Of a stretch of DNA of 64,000 nucleotides, positions 24,357 to 34,481 are shown piece by piece. The stretch comes from Liolophura sinensis (taxonomy: Eukaryota > Mollusca > Polyplacophora > Chitonida > Chitonidae), in contig NC_088297.1 in NCBI RefSeq assembly GCF_032854445.1, positions 550,169 to 614,168 of the forward strand. The letters run 5' to 3'. Each line of letters opens with the position of its first letter. Positions within the stretch are counted from its first letter, which is position 1. Made by a program: the position numbers and the translations under genes. The notes beneath the pieces were generated by a model. The model worked only from the letters and a program-made list of their open reading frames with translations. It did no database searches and had not been told where the DNA came from.

Positions 24357-24598
24357 TCCGTGGCCAAGCAAATAGTATGCTAGTACATAACTATGACTAA
24401 GAAGCCCCTCACTAATTCAAGTTTAAGCCCAACCCAGGCTGGTTTTCTGTCCTGTCTTACATCTACCAGCAACATGTGAGTTCCACCTGGGTTCTTACCT
24501 GTTTCCTGCCACCCTAATGCCGGTTGTAATCGCATAATGAAAGGTTCTTGAGAGTGGTGTAAAACCACCAATCAAATGAAAAAATACACATAAATAAA
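24357..24598 (+). mobile_element. SINE family 1, old degenerate copy (copy 1)
   Basis: The whole element can be followed, from ccctccgtggccaagcaaat to ttcttgagagtggtgtaaaa, with many substitutions. Counterpart 53270-53512. Confidence 0.75.
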
Positions 24599-25371
24599 TA
24601 ACTGTACAGCATTATCCTACTTGTGATATTTACCTGTGAGACAACGGCTTTTGACTGCAGCTGCAACCAGGAACCACTCTACATGTATGCCCCTCACCAC
24701 AGAATTTACAGAATACTAGAAAGCACCACTACCACTGTTGAACAACCCATTCAATTGACATTCAATTACAGCTAAAATGAGTGTCAGAAATTACAACCTG
24801 TACACCAGCAATGAGAACAAACAGGCCAGCAGTAAATACAAATACATAACACAGGTTAATAATACAAAACTTTCAAAGTTGTGCTTATCAACTTCTACAA
24901 AATGGTCAACAAACGATGACAGTCTAGTCATTTGAAACTAGAATCTTCCAGGTGTTTACAATTATAAGTTTGATGTTACATCTTATAGATTTGACAGTTC
25001 CTCACTTTAGCCTAGACGATAAATTTACATTCAATGCACATTTAAATGTGTATGTACAGGTGTGTTTAAAATAAACCATAAATTAAATGATCCATGCATG
25101 CACCAAATGTTTAATATACACATGACTTTGATTGCGACCAGAACATGTTACTTTCTGTACACAATTTAAAGATCTCACAACATTATTGCATGCAGTACAT
25201 TACAAAACTGGTTCTACTCCAACTGTTTAGTAACAAGGACTGAATAAATATTTGCATGGACAGCTGATCCAAAGGGAGTCTGCAGAACGAAATCCGACTG
25301 GTCTCCAATATCTTGTCAAATGTCACAAAGTAGAACAAAGTAGGTAAATATCTGCTATGGATTATGTAGGT

Positions 25372-25490
25372 CTACAATTTGAATGCATCAGCGATGTCCC
25401 TGATATGACTGATGTGAGTGCGAAGAAACGCGAAAGGAAGTCGTACACTGATCGCCACAGCGTTGACCTTTGGCGTTTTCTTTAACAGCT
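25372..25490 (-). CDS. Candidate terminal exon of an unidentified minus-strand gene (copy 1)
   Basis: After a good acceptor (catttttatgcag) the phase-1 frame stays open for 38 codons and ends in TAG. It reads ..LLKKTPKVNAVAISVRLPF, then ..THISHIRDIADAFKL. The alternation of hydrophobic and polar residues looks protein-like. No upstream exon in matching phase was found: the donor at 25635 (ACACCAG|GTAAGC) can pair only in phase 0 or 2. It may belong with the exon at 27498-27617 through unseen exons, or be part of a non-coding transcript. Weakly supported. Confidence 0.25.
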
Positions 25491-25751
25491 CTGCATAAAA
25501 ATGTCAGCTTACACAAACTACTAACAAAGACTGCTGCGAGTAAAATAAGTAGGTGGAATAATGAAATATCCCAACGTTCCGAGTAACATGCGAATGTTTT
25601 ACATACATCTGTGACCAGAATGCATGATGCTTACCTGGTGTTTGTGCTCATGAGAACTACGTCATCGATTCCAGTGCTCCTCTCTTAATTGGTCTGCAGA
25701 ATATTTTTCGTCCAATCGCCTTGCAAGAAAATGATTTGTTCGGAGGATGTA

Positions 25752-25771
25752 AACATGGCGGCGCCCACGTG
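25752..25771. promoter_or_regulatory. YY1-like site plus CACGTG E-box (copy 1)
   Basis: AACATGGCGGC at 25752-25762 fits the YY1 consensus (AAnATGGCGGC), and a CACGTG E-box follows at 25766-25771, in a locally GC-rich patch. YY1 sites of this kind usually lie at or just after start sites of housekeeping genes. On the minus strand the patch contains an ATG with a strong Kozak context (GCCGCCATGT) opening a 23-codon frame, and a donor follows at 25635. A minus-strand promoter is possible, but no complete gene was assembled from it. Confidence 0.35.
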
Positions 25772-25994
25772 TCAATGAACGTAAATATTTACAGCAAGTG
25801 AGTTTCTTTTTATAGCGGTGATATAAACTACTTGCGAAGTTCAAAAATCCCACTAACGGGCCCACGTTTTTTGCAAACAACTTATTTTTAGCCAATGTCG
25901 CGATTTTCTTACATCTCGAGATCTTAGTCTAGTCCCATTCGCCATGGTTTGATACACATTTCAAACGTTGCCCTAGGCACCCTAGGCTACAGTT

Positions 25995-26480
25995 TGCCCC
26001 GAAAGACTCCAGCTCCTTTTCTTACATTGACCTAGCGTCGTTGGAGTCTCATCACTTACAGCTTTAGTTTCGTACTCAACGAAGGTCCAGACCAATTCTC
26101 TTCGTTATCGAACATGTCTCGTGCAAATAAAAGACACCAACCTAATGACCTGCTTTCCGAGTCCACCGCATCACCCCCATACCTCCCTACTCGGTTTAGA
26201 GTAGATTTATTTTATCCATGAAGGCTTCTACGGTATATGTTCCTAACCCACTACTCCACTACTCTACTATGAAGCAGAACATGCGCCTAGCTGCTCAAAA
26301 TGGCTGCAGTCGCCGAGGAGTGTATACCTTGGAAGGCTTCATGGCTATAATAAATCTATTCTAAACCGAGTAGAGACATATGCTAGACCTTTGTTGAGTA
26401 CGAAATTAACATTGTAAACGTTGACACTTCAGTGGTGCTAGACCAGGATAAGAAAAGGAATTGGAGTCTTTCAGGACTAG
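25995..26480. repeat. Fold-back (imperfect inverted repeat), 480 bp (copy 1)
   Basis: The left arm starts ccccgaaagactccagctcc and includes tttcgtactcaacgaaggtc and ctactcggtttagagtagat. The right arm reads back the same motifs on the other strand: atctattctaaaccgagtag, gacctttgttgagtacgaaa and gaattggagtctttcagga. The loop is about 70 bp (26246-26318) and contains caaaatggctgc. The left arm has about 85 bp without a partner. No transposase frame is visible, so this is either a non-autonomous fold-back or MITE-like element or an old inverted duplication. Confidence 0.85.
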
Positions 26481-27129
26481 CGTATATTGTGATAAATGGC
26501 ATGAATAAACCCCAATCATTATTTCAGGTGTTTTGCCAGTTCCACAGTTTTAGGCAAGGCATGATTTGATGATAGTTGCTAGATTGAAAAAACATCTCGC
26601 ATAATCGGGTTTGTTGGCTCAATGGCACTGTTAGCAGCTACCTTAAAATCTTGTCCTTTAGCCGTATTAGTTTATGAGAGCCCACGCCTTATCCTGCCTA
26701 AATCTGTGTGAACTTGTGAGAACACTGAAATACTGATTCCACTTTTTAAGATGACAGTAATTCTGTGCATGTGGTCCGATCTATCAAGACACATCATCAG
26801 AGCGAGGCATATCAACATTGTGTCCGCCTGAATTATCTCTTACATTGTGCTACATGTATAGGTGAAATTTATTAAAGCATAATTATGACCCATTAGTTTT
26901 GTCCAGCTTGGAAGTTTGTAACATTAAAATGTACAACCAGTGTTCAACATATTGTCACATGATAAGTCTTTACTAAAGAAAGCTTAACAACTGGGTCATA
27001 ATTGTATGATTTCATATTACACTGTGAGATGATGTAGAAATTTGATTTGAAAAAGTTGAAATGTTGTTGTTGGATTAATCTACATGATATGAAATGACTT
27101 TACTCTCGGATGATCCTATATCTGAAATA

Positions 27130-27402
27130 AGGGCCTCCATGGTTCATTTGGTTAGCGCGCTAGCGCAGTGCAATGACCCAGGAGCCTCTCACCAATGCAG
27201 TCGCTGTGAGTTCAAGTCCAGCTCATGCTGGCTTCTTCTCCGGCCGTACGTGGGAAGGTCTGCGAGGAGCCTGCGGATGTTCGTGGGTTTCCCCCGGGCT
27301 CTGCTCGGTTTCCTCCCACCATAATGCTGGCCGCGGTCACATAAGTGAAATATTCTTGAGTACGGCGTAAAACACCAATCCAATAAAATAAATAAATAAA
27401 TA
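27130..27402 (+). mobile_element. SINE family 1, full length (copy 1)
   Basis: ggcctccatggttcatttgg head, B box, core and complete tail, about 100 bp from the divergent exon at 27498. Confidence 0.93.
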
Positions 27403-27497
27403 TATCTGAAATAGATGCGGCACAATCAGAAAATAACTCGCCTATAAGCATTCAATAGCTGTGTCTGCATGATCCTCTCTTTGCAGAGTAACCTTAC

Positions 27498-27617
27498 CTG
27501 GTTGAACTCAAAAACAATCCATAAGTAGTTTCTTACTTCAACTGCAGCTTGGATGTATTGTAGACGTGCTGTGTGGAAGGCTTTCACTTTTATCTTGAGA
27601 TTACCTGTGCACTTCAT
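27498..27617 (-). CDS. Unidentified first exon, divergent from PTRHD1 (copy 1)
   Basis: From the ATG at 27617 the minus strand reads 40 codons (MKCTGNLKIKVKAF..., ...NYLWIVFEFNQ) to the strong donor AACCAG|GTAAGG, phase 0. The start is 85 bp from the PTRHD1 start, on the opposite strand, so the two could share a promoter. The stretch is identical in the two copies of the segment, while flanking DNA differs. A second possible donor (CACAG|GTAATC) lies inside it, so it could instead be an alternatively spliced 5'-UTR. I do not recognise the protein. In human, PTRHD1 is head to head with CENPO, but this peptide does not look like CENP-O as I remember it. Confidence 0.35.
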
Positions 27618-27701
27618 GAAATAAGACAAAGTTCAACATTCCTAGCACTGCAACGCTGACGAGTTCAGTACTTCATAGAAGGTTTTTGGTTTCTGAGAAA
27701 G

Positions 27702-27887
27702 ATGTCCTACTTTGTGCAATATGTGGTTTTACGGAAAGACGTACTGAAAACACTTAAGTGGCCGTTCGGAGCGGTGGTCACGCAAGCGTGTCATGCTTGT
27801 ACTGCTGTTATACATGAGAACTACAGAGATCCGAACACACAACAATACCTGTCCAAAATTGACGAGATGCACAAGGTGGTCCTAGAG
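27702..27887 (+). CDS. PTRHD1: PTRHD1 exon 1 (copy 1)
   Basis: Start context is AAGATGT. The 62 codons read MSYFVQYVVLRKDVLK, then WPFGAVVTQACHACTAV, and end at VVLE|GTGAGA in phase 0. This is the N-terminal half of the Pth2-type peptidyl-tRNA hydrolase fold as found in PTRHD1: VQYxVLRKDL, WPxGAxVxQACHAxTA and KVVLE match vertebrate PTRHD1 closely. The protein is small (118 aa with exon 2, against about 140 aa in human, which has a longer N terminus). The enzyme family releases peptides from tRNA, but the activity of PTRHD1 is less certain; human variants are linked to parkinsonism with intellectual disability. The 734-bp intron holds a SINE tail fragment and a nearly full-length SINE. Confidence 0.93.
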
Positions 27888-28015
27888 GTGAGAAATTATT
27901 AAAGTGATTTGTGTATATTTGTTTGGTTATTGGTGTTTAAAGACATACATGTTCTCAAGGATGTTGACTTAAATTGGTGTATGAAAAATTTGGTTTGATC
28001 AATTTTAATTTTTGA

Positions 28016-28090
28016 ACCTGCCTTCTTTCCGTTGTACAAGTGAAGTATTCTTGAGTACGGCGTAAAACTCCAATCAGATAAATAAATTAA
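28016..28090 (+). mobile_element. SINE family 1 tail fragment in the PTRHD1 intron (copy 1)
   Basis: gtgaagtattcttgagtacg to (aaat)n only. Counterpart 56935-57008. Confidence 0.8.
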
Positions 28091-28163
28091 TTATTGTCAC
28101 AATGACATTATTAGGAACTTACATGATTTAGATAGTTATATCTGTGGCATTTCTGATTAATTG

Positions 28164-28425
28164 GGGGCCTCCGTAGCTCAGTTGGTTAGCGTGCTAGCGC
28201 AGTGTAATGACCTAGCAGTCTCTCACCAATGCGGTCGCTGTGAGTTCAAGTCCAGCTCATGCCTGGCTTCCTCTTTGGCCGTACCTGGGAAGGTCTGACA
28301 GCAACCTGCGGATGGTCGTGGGTTCCCCCTCAAGCTCTTCCGGGTTTCCTCCCACCATAATGCTGGCCGCTGATGTATAAGTGAAATACTCTTGAGGAAG
28401 GCATGAAACACCAATGAAATAAATA
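28164..28425 (+). mobile_element. SINE family 1 in the PTRHD1 intron (copy 1)
   Basis: Intact head ggggcctccgtagctcagtt and a slightly diverged tail (gaggaaggcatgaaacacca). Sense orientation relative to PTRHD1. Confidence 0.92.
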
Positions 28426-28621
28426 GGTGTAATTAATATGCGAATTATGCGAGTCTTAATGAACATTCAGGGTAATGTGCCTCATTAGGTTAACTCACTT
28501 GTGTGTGAAATAGTTTGTGAAAAGATATCGCGATAAAAAGGTAATCGTTAAAAGAAAACTGTAAACTAAAGAAAGAAAGATGCAAAACAAGGACAAATGC
28601 TTAACATGCTTTTTGTTTCAG

Positions 28622-28792
28622 GCAGATGGTGAGAGTGACCTTAGGAAGCTAGCAGAGTCTTTGACAGAAGCAAAAGTCGCCCACAAATTGTGGATAGAGC
28701 AGCCAGAGGGAATTCCCACGTGCCTGGCTGTCATGCCCTACAAGAAGGAGGACATTCAGTCCCATTTCAAAGGGCTTAAATTGTTTAAATAA
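28622..28792 (+). CDS. PTRHD1: PTRHD1 exon 2, terminal (copy 1)
   Basis: Acceptor tttttgtttcag, phase 0. It encodes 56 residues starting ADGESDLRKLAESLTEAKV, followed by AHKLWIEQPEGIPTCLA, and ends FKGLKLFK before TAA. The LWxEQPExxxTCxAxxPY block and the final KxxxLFK are hallmarks of PTRHD1. No AATAAA is obvious in the next 100 bp; an ATTAAA lies only a few bases after the stop. Together with exon 1 the gene looks complete and intact. Confidence 0.93.
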   Translation, partial: ADGESDLRKLAESLTEAKVAHKLWIEQPEGIPTCLAVMPYKKEDIQSHFKGLKLFK

Positions 28793-28985
28793 CTTAATTA
28801 AATTTAAAGTGTAAATTATTTTGTAATACATGTACGTTGTTGCTTTATAAATTGTTACATTTCTCTTTTGAATGCTATGACGTCAGGTTTATTGATTCAT
28901 TGGTTGATTATGAAATAATGTTTTTGATTTTTTCTGTAAAATGCCAGACATAAGCCATAGAAAAAGTGCAAACTACATGTGACTT

Positions 28986-30110
28986 AATACATCAGTAGTG
29001 TAACTCCTAAAAAAGACTTCATTGTGACTCAGTTTTTCGGCATTTTATGTAGCCATCATCAGGAGAGCATTTCCCTTCCCCTCCACCTCCTCCCATTGGC
29101 CCGAATAGCGCAGTTGGTAGAGCGCCCGCTTCAGGAGCGGTAGATCTAGGAGAGATAGATCCAGTATCAATCCTGGGTCGAGTCACACGTAAGACTTTAA
29201 AAGAGGAAGTTGTAACTTCCTCGCTTGGGGTTCAGCATGGAGGGGATAGTGCAACGACTGGTTGACCAGTATCAGTATAATGTTTTGGGCAGGGCACGAC
29301 GTTAAACCCCAATCACTCACTCACTCACTACACCTTCTCACCTCCCCTTCCAACCCACCTCCTCCCCCCCACTCCTCGGACTTTTTCTCTTGTCACAACC
29401 ATTCATAACAATAGTCATATTTTACTCGTCCTTTGTTTATTAGTCAGTAGGTTATCTAACCTATAGTTTATGATTAGTTTATTCTCTGTAATTTCTGTTT
29501 ACAAGCCCTTAAACTAACTGTTTATGGGTTTTGTTTGTTTAATTACTATAACAACCCATATCACTGCACAATGTATATATGTCATTGCCTGTTTCATTTT
29601 GAACACTCTCCTGATGAGGGCTAAAACAAAAGAAACGAAATATTGTGTCACACTGAAGTCTTTTTTTCGGAGTTACACTACTCGTGTATTCTGTAACTGT
29701 ATAAAGCACTTTGACAACTTACTTATGTAATTTCTACTTAATCTGCTTATTTACTAAGATAAGAGTTAACACTAAAACATTATCTCTTTATGAAAAACTG
29801 TAGAACAATTACTCTAAAATTACCTCACCTAGAGAGAGAGGAACTGACGAACAACAACATTTGGTGTGAAGATTTGTACTGAATGCTTGGAGTGTCTTTT
29901 ACAGCATAATCTTTTCAGATTGCACAAAGTTTACCCCATTAAAATCTGCGTTATTTTATGGTACAATACGATATAACAACCCATGTCACTGCACAATGGT
30001 CATTGGCTGTTCCATTTTGTACACTCTCCTGATGAGGGCTGGTATAAAAATGCTGAAATTTTTTGAGTTACAGCGAAGTCTTTTTTTCGGAGTTACACTA
30101 CTCATGTATT
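28986..30110. mobile_element. 1.1-kb element with about 80-bp inverted ends (copy 1)
   Basis: The left end (28986-29068) reads aatacatcagtagtgtaact up to gccatcatcaggagagc. The right end (30023-30110) is its inverted complement (ctctcctgatgagggct to ttacactactcatgtatt). A third copy of the right end, in direct orientation, is at 29604-29693, and 55 bp of sequence before both (tataacaacccatatcactg) is also repeated. A tRNA-derived SINE is inserted at 29098. No coding capacity was recognised. Confidence 0.7.
29098..29330 (+). mobile_element. tRNA-derived SINE (family 2) (copy 1)
   Basis: Head ggcccgaatagcgcagttgg-tagagcg with A box, gatcctgggtcgagtcac-like B box, hairpin gaggaagttgtaacttcctc, then cgacgttaaaccccaatcac and (tcac)n. 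It carries a short internal duplication (agagatagatcc) missing from copy 2. Confidence 0.88.
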
Positions 30111-30310
30111 ACATTAACCTCATCAGGACATGTGCCCTAAATGACTATAAATTTTGTCCATGATGAACTTGTCAGTTTTTCCTGATTTTCAGTTCTATTG
30201 AGTTTAGAAGGTGTTTTGAGGTTTGCTTGATTTTACATAGGATGATATTCTACGAGAAAATTATAAGTTTTCAACACCAAAAATAATATTTTGCGACATT
30301 TTACATGTAT

Positions 30311-30313
<3 letters not shown>

Positions 30314-30350
<37 letters not shown>
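30314..30350. repeat. Poly-C tract, 37 nt (copy 1)
   Basis: An uninterrupted C run. The counterpart in copy 2 (59212-59224) is only 13 nt long. Confidence 0.9.
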
Positions 30351-30351
<1 letters not shown>

Positions 30352-30661
30352 AAATGCACTTTTGTGGGTGAAATTATAGATCATGTGGGGTATTTGAGGA
30401 ATCCTCAGAGGTATTTGACTCCCGAGGTTTGCAGGGTTACTTTGTGCAGGCGGGTGGTTTTTCTCCAGGAATTTGACCTACAAACCCGATTGTCCATACT
30501 CAAGGATATTACGAACCTGACCTATGTGCCATCGCTTATATGTGGGAATCAGTTTTGAGCACCAATGGCTGTTTAATCCTCAATTCCTGGAAACAAACAT
30601 TGACGTCAGCTTCCCTGCAGATTTTTTCTATTTTATGTTCAGTTGTAGACATGCTGCTGCT

Positions 30662-30937
30662 TTATTTATTTATTTATTTATTTGATTGGTGTTTTACGCC
30701 ATACTCAAGAATATTTCACTTATACAAAGGCAGACAGCATTATGGTGGGAGGAAACCGGGCAGGGACCGGGGGGGGAACCCACAACCATCCACAGGTTGC
30801 TGACAGACCTTCCCACTTACGCCCTGAGAGGAAGTCAGCATGAGCTGGACTTTGAACTCACAGCGACCGCATTGATGAGAGACGGCTGGGTCATTACACT
30901 GTGCTAGCGCACTAACCAACTGAGCCAAGGAGACCCC
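30662..30937 (-). mobile_element. SINE family 1, full length (copy 1)
   Basis: (ttta)n tail, core with a G run (ggggggg), and tRNA-like head ending gagccaaggagaccccc. Confidence 0.93.
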
Positions 30938-31392
30938 CGACATGCTGCTACCGTGTAAGTTAAGACTAGTAATCGTGGTAATGGAGGCACACCTCTTCCA
31001 CCATGGAAAATTCAATAATCGCAAAAGTTTTTGGCTTATGCAAAGTGTTTACTGTCTAACCTCAACTGTCCCTTTTCACTGGTGTCACAAAACCCTGGGT
31101 CTTTCCACAGGACTTAAAACATTAGGCTTCAATGTTTCAAAGAAAGTGCTCAGTCACATCCAGTATAATTCCACTTATAAGGCCAGTTGTGGATGGAGGA
31201 AGTTTACCATCTATGATTTGCACGGGTTAAGTTTATTTGGCTATTTTAGTCACGTCACGAAGGTGTCTCCTTGTAGCAGGCAGCACCCAGTGCATACACG
31301 TTTATAATGCTGCCTCACTGGAATGCCATGCCAGAGACTTGGTGCTCGGTCCATTCCCACTGAGCACCAAGAGAGGTAGTACCAAGAGATTT

Positions 31393-31443
31393 GGGGAGCC
31401 CGGGGGAAAACCCCCGACAATCCAAGGTTGCTTGCAGACCTTA
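31393..31443 (-). mobile_element. SINE family 1 internal fragment
   Basis: gggagcccgggggaaaaccc then caaggttgcttgcagacctt. Counterpart at about 60263-60310. Confidence 0.65.
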
Positions 31444-31449
31444 CTTGGT

Positions 31450-32560
31450 CCGATCTTTGGAAGTTAAAATGTTAACCTACTGGAAAAATGTAAAAAACTA
31501 AAGTATTATTTCAGGACTTACATATAACACTAAAACTGAATTGTTGCGGATCAAATTTCAGGCCATTTGCCATCAGCATTAGTATCAAATTCCTCAGTAC
31601 ATGTACATTCATAAGCCTGCCAAGTAAAAATATTGGACAGTTGCACAGAAATAAAAAGAAAGGATAAAATTTCCAAAGATAAATTTATTACAAGACATTC
31701 AGTTGGATCATACAGATATTATACATGTAACACGTTTCCCAGCATGTCATAACTGATCACCAACATTTGATTCACATCACAGGATCTATCAGACTAATAA
31801 GAAAGAAATACAATAAACCCAAATGAAAGCACTTCCGTAATAAAGTTGGTTAGCCAGCATCACACTATATCGTCCAAAAATTGGATTAAAATATCGCGCA
31901 AGAAAAAATCGGCTGAAAGGAAAAGATTCCAAATCAAATCGTAACAAATTTATGCAACATAGAGTTGTTTGATTATGTAGTCATTATAACAAATGCAAAT
32001 TGGATTATCAGAAGAAAAACAAAGTGGTGAAGCTTAAAATGAGAAACGACATCAACGATGTAAAGAGAGTTTTAGAATACACGTAAAACTATGTATTTCC
32101 AATTTTTCACATGCAACAATTTCTAAGACTTGGAAAAGATCACTGAAGATAACCGTTATAGTACAGTATAATTTGCACTCACTTTCTGGATGAACTACAC
32201 AGAAAACAGAAGTATAAACATGCAACTACGTGGTAACTAAATGGACGCACATGGACCCGCTGCATTCTCGCCCATCCGCGAAAAATGACCTGTTTTACAA
32301 GAACAAGATTTTTCAGGACTTTCAAGGACCCCTGTTAGTGTACAAAGCTTTATAGTGGGAGTTCATGATAAATACTATTTTGGTCATATTTTCATTGTTC
32401 CATTTTGTACATAATGCCATGTATTCAGCTTTTTGAAAAAAAACAAGATCTTCGCAAAAATTCTTTTTTCGAGGACTTTCAAGGTTTCTAAAAACCTTTC
32501 ACCAAATAAATATACATACAGGTGTAAAAGGTTTCACTTTCCACAATAATGCCTAGCTAA
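31450..32560. other. Unassigned AT-rich stretch
   Basis: No exon or repeat recognised. The counterpart at 60315-61436 has only small indels. Confidence 0.5.
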
Positions 32561-32564
32561 AGGG

Positions 32565-32702
32565 AGCTGCAGCAACCTGTGGATGGTCGTGGGTTTCCCC
32601 CCGGGGCTCATCTCGGTTTCCTCCCACCATAATGGTCGCCATCGTATAAGTGAAATATTCTTGAGTACGGCGGTTAAAACACCAATTAAATAAATAAATA
32701 AA
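32565..32702 (+). mobile_element. SINE family 1, 5'-truncated (copy 1)
   Basis: Starts at agctgcagcaacctgtggat and has a complete tail. Counterpart 61437-61577. Confidence 0.9.
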
Positions 32703-32879
32703 GGGAGCTCAAGGCCACTTACACACTTTCCTGTCATGACATACTGGTAGACTTCGTGTAAGGCTGGCCAAATGGTTATACCAACCCATCAAGCATTAAC
32801 ACGCACCAAAGCTCAGAGGAACGGAATCTTAAAAGGAACCAACACCTACTGAGTCCCATCAGCTGAAGGGCAAATGTGT

Positions 32880-33150
32880 TTGTTTATTTATTTATTTACT
32901 TGACTGCTGTTCTTTCGTTGCACTCAAGAATATTTCACTTATAAGACGGCAGCCAGCATTATGGTGCGAGGAGACCAGGTAGATCCCGGGGGAAACCCCT
33001 GACCATCCACAAGTTGCTGACAGACCTTTCCATGTATGGCCAGAGAGGAAGGTCAGCATGAGCTGGACTTGAACTCACAGTGACAACATTGTTAAGAGGC
33101 TCTGTCATTGCGCCGCGCTGGCGCGTTAAGAACCTCGGCCATGGAGGCCA
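32880..33150 (-). mobile_element. SINE family 1, near full length (copy 1)
   Basis: Diverged tail ttgactgctgttctttcgtt and head ggcctccatggccgaggttc (minus strand). Confidence 0.9.
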
Positions 33151-33216
33151 ACTGGATGTGTTAATAAGGACCTGAGCACAACCCATTCTCGGTCTGTTAT
33201 AGGATAACGTGAAGGT

Positions 33217-33325
33217 GGCTGTACGTGAGAAGGTCTGTCAGCAACCTGTGGATGGTCGTATGTATCCCCTGGGGCTCTGCCCAGTTTCTTCCCACCATAA
33301 TGCTGGCCGCCATCGTATAAGTGAA
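33217..33325 (+). mobile_element. SINE family 1, truncated at both ends (copy 1)
   Basis: gctgtacgtgagaaggtctg to gtataagtgaaa. It lies 65 bp from a SINE of opposite orientation, so the pair could form an RNA hairpin. Counterpart 62093-62203. Confidence 0.88.
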
Positions 33326-33329
33326 AAAT

Positions 33330-34130
33330 GTAAAATCTGGAATACAGTGTAGCGTAAAATGTGTGAAGCAAATAAACACATCACACGAAGGTATGCTTAT
33401 GTATTTTCTCATGAGCAGTATGACACCTGAACATGCACAACAGAAGTACAAATATATATACAAATACGAACCACAGAATAAATCACATTCCAAAACACAC
33501 GAATCATATGCTCTCATACAACAGAAACTAAAAGTCGTACTATTTAAATATTTCTTTGTTCATCTGTAAATCTTGTCACCTCACAAATGAATATTCAAAC
33601 GCTTTCGTCTGTTCATAACTTAAAACAAAGAGAAAGATCTTGTGTATTAGCTTTATAAACTTTTGATCTCAAAATTAAGTTTACATTTAACGTTAAGCGA
33701 AATGAATTCTGTTATACAGCAGCGCATGTTTTCACTTCTGCGTTTTTATATTCACATAAAAATGAACATAAATTTTTTTTTCCATAACAGGTATATTCCC
33801 ACACTTAAGATTGTAATCACAGAGAAATCACACAGATTTACTGATACGGAAAAAAATAATTAAAACAAACTTTAAAAAAGGCGTATTACATCGTTAAGCT
33901 GTGTATCAAACTGGAGTACACTTTTACTTCAATGAGTCTTTTTCTTGCAACGCGGAAGCTTTCCTTCCACTCAATACCCGCCGTCACAATGAGAACTACT
34001 CATGGCTATGACAGCACTTTCCTTGACTTTTTCACATTTATTATGAAAATATCTCTGAAATGTTATATTGCTAAAATGGCCTTTTGCTCCTGGCCGACAG
34101 ACAGACAAATGAATCTACCTTGCTGATGAC
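33330..34130. other. ELOA 3' flank or 3'-UTR (copy 1)
   Basis: Downstream of the ELOA stop on the minus strand. No canonical AATAAA was confirmed close to the stop, and no other gene was seen. Confidence 0.45.
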
Positions 34131-34139
34131 AGGTGAATT

Positions 34140-34208
34140 CTAACGCCTTTGTAGCTTTTTGATCATTTTCATTGTTTTCCTGCATCATTGGGGCTGGTGC
34201 CTTCATCA
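34140..34208 (-). pseudogene. ELOA: ELOA terminal exon with one-base frameshift (copy 1)
   Basis: After acceptor ctctcttttcag the exon reads (V)MKAPAPMMQ and then loses frame. Copy 2 has ttttctgc where this copy has ttttcctgc (extra C at 34179-34180, plus strand). In copy 2 the frame goes on to the conserved basic Elongin-A end KTMKMIKKLQRR-stop; here it runs into ENNENDQKATK and past the normal stop. The coordinates given run to the position of the normal TAG. The rest of the gene shows little decay, so an assembly or consensus error is as likely as a true null allele. Confidence 0.75.
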
Positions 34209-34481
34209 CTGAAAAGAGAAAGTAAAAGAATACACAGTTTTACATGATATCGAGACAGAATTGCCTCACTTTGAGTCTCGGACACAACCTCTAAGGACAC
34301 TGCCAGTTATGCTTGGTATACACAAGAGCCTGGCGCCCAACTCAACTCAACTTGACGACTTCATCGAGTCATAACTGTTCGTGTGTGCGACATGAGTTGG
34401 ATGACATTTTAAGCTCTTGTGTATGCCGCGATTTAAAGACTAGAACAAGACGTAAGACAGTATTGACTAAGACTGACTCAC

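Noticed and set aside
25662-25895. 77-codon minus-strand frame (MAKNKLFAKNVGPL...), identical in both copies
   Set aside because: It ends just before a donor, shows no known domain and overlaps the promoter-like patch. Conservation may reflect regulation, so it was not called as coding.
27498-27617. Calling the divergent exon CENPO from human gene order
   Set aside because: Only synteny suggests it; the peptide does not resemble CENP-O as I remember it.
29604-29693. A functional hammerhead ribozyme
   Set aside because: CTGATGAG and GAAA occur, but the sequence after the cleavage-like GTC (a T run) does not pair with the bases directly before CTGATGA, so stem I is missing.
30942-31307. 121-codon plus frame (MLLPCKLRLVIVV...) kept in both copies
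   Set aside because: It begins beside a SINE head and has no recognisable domain; the copies are too similar for frame conservation to be informative.
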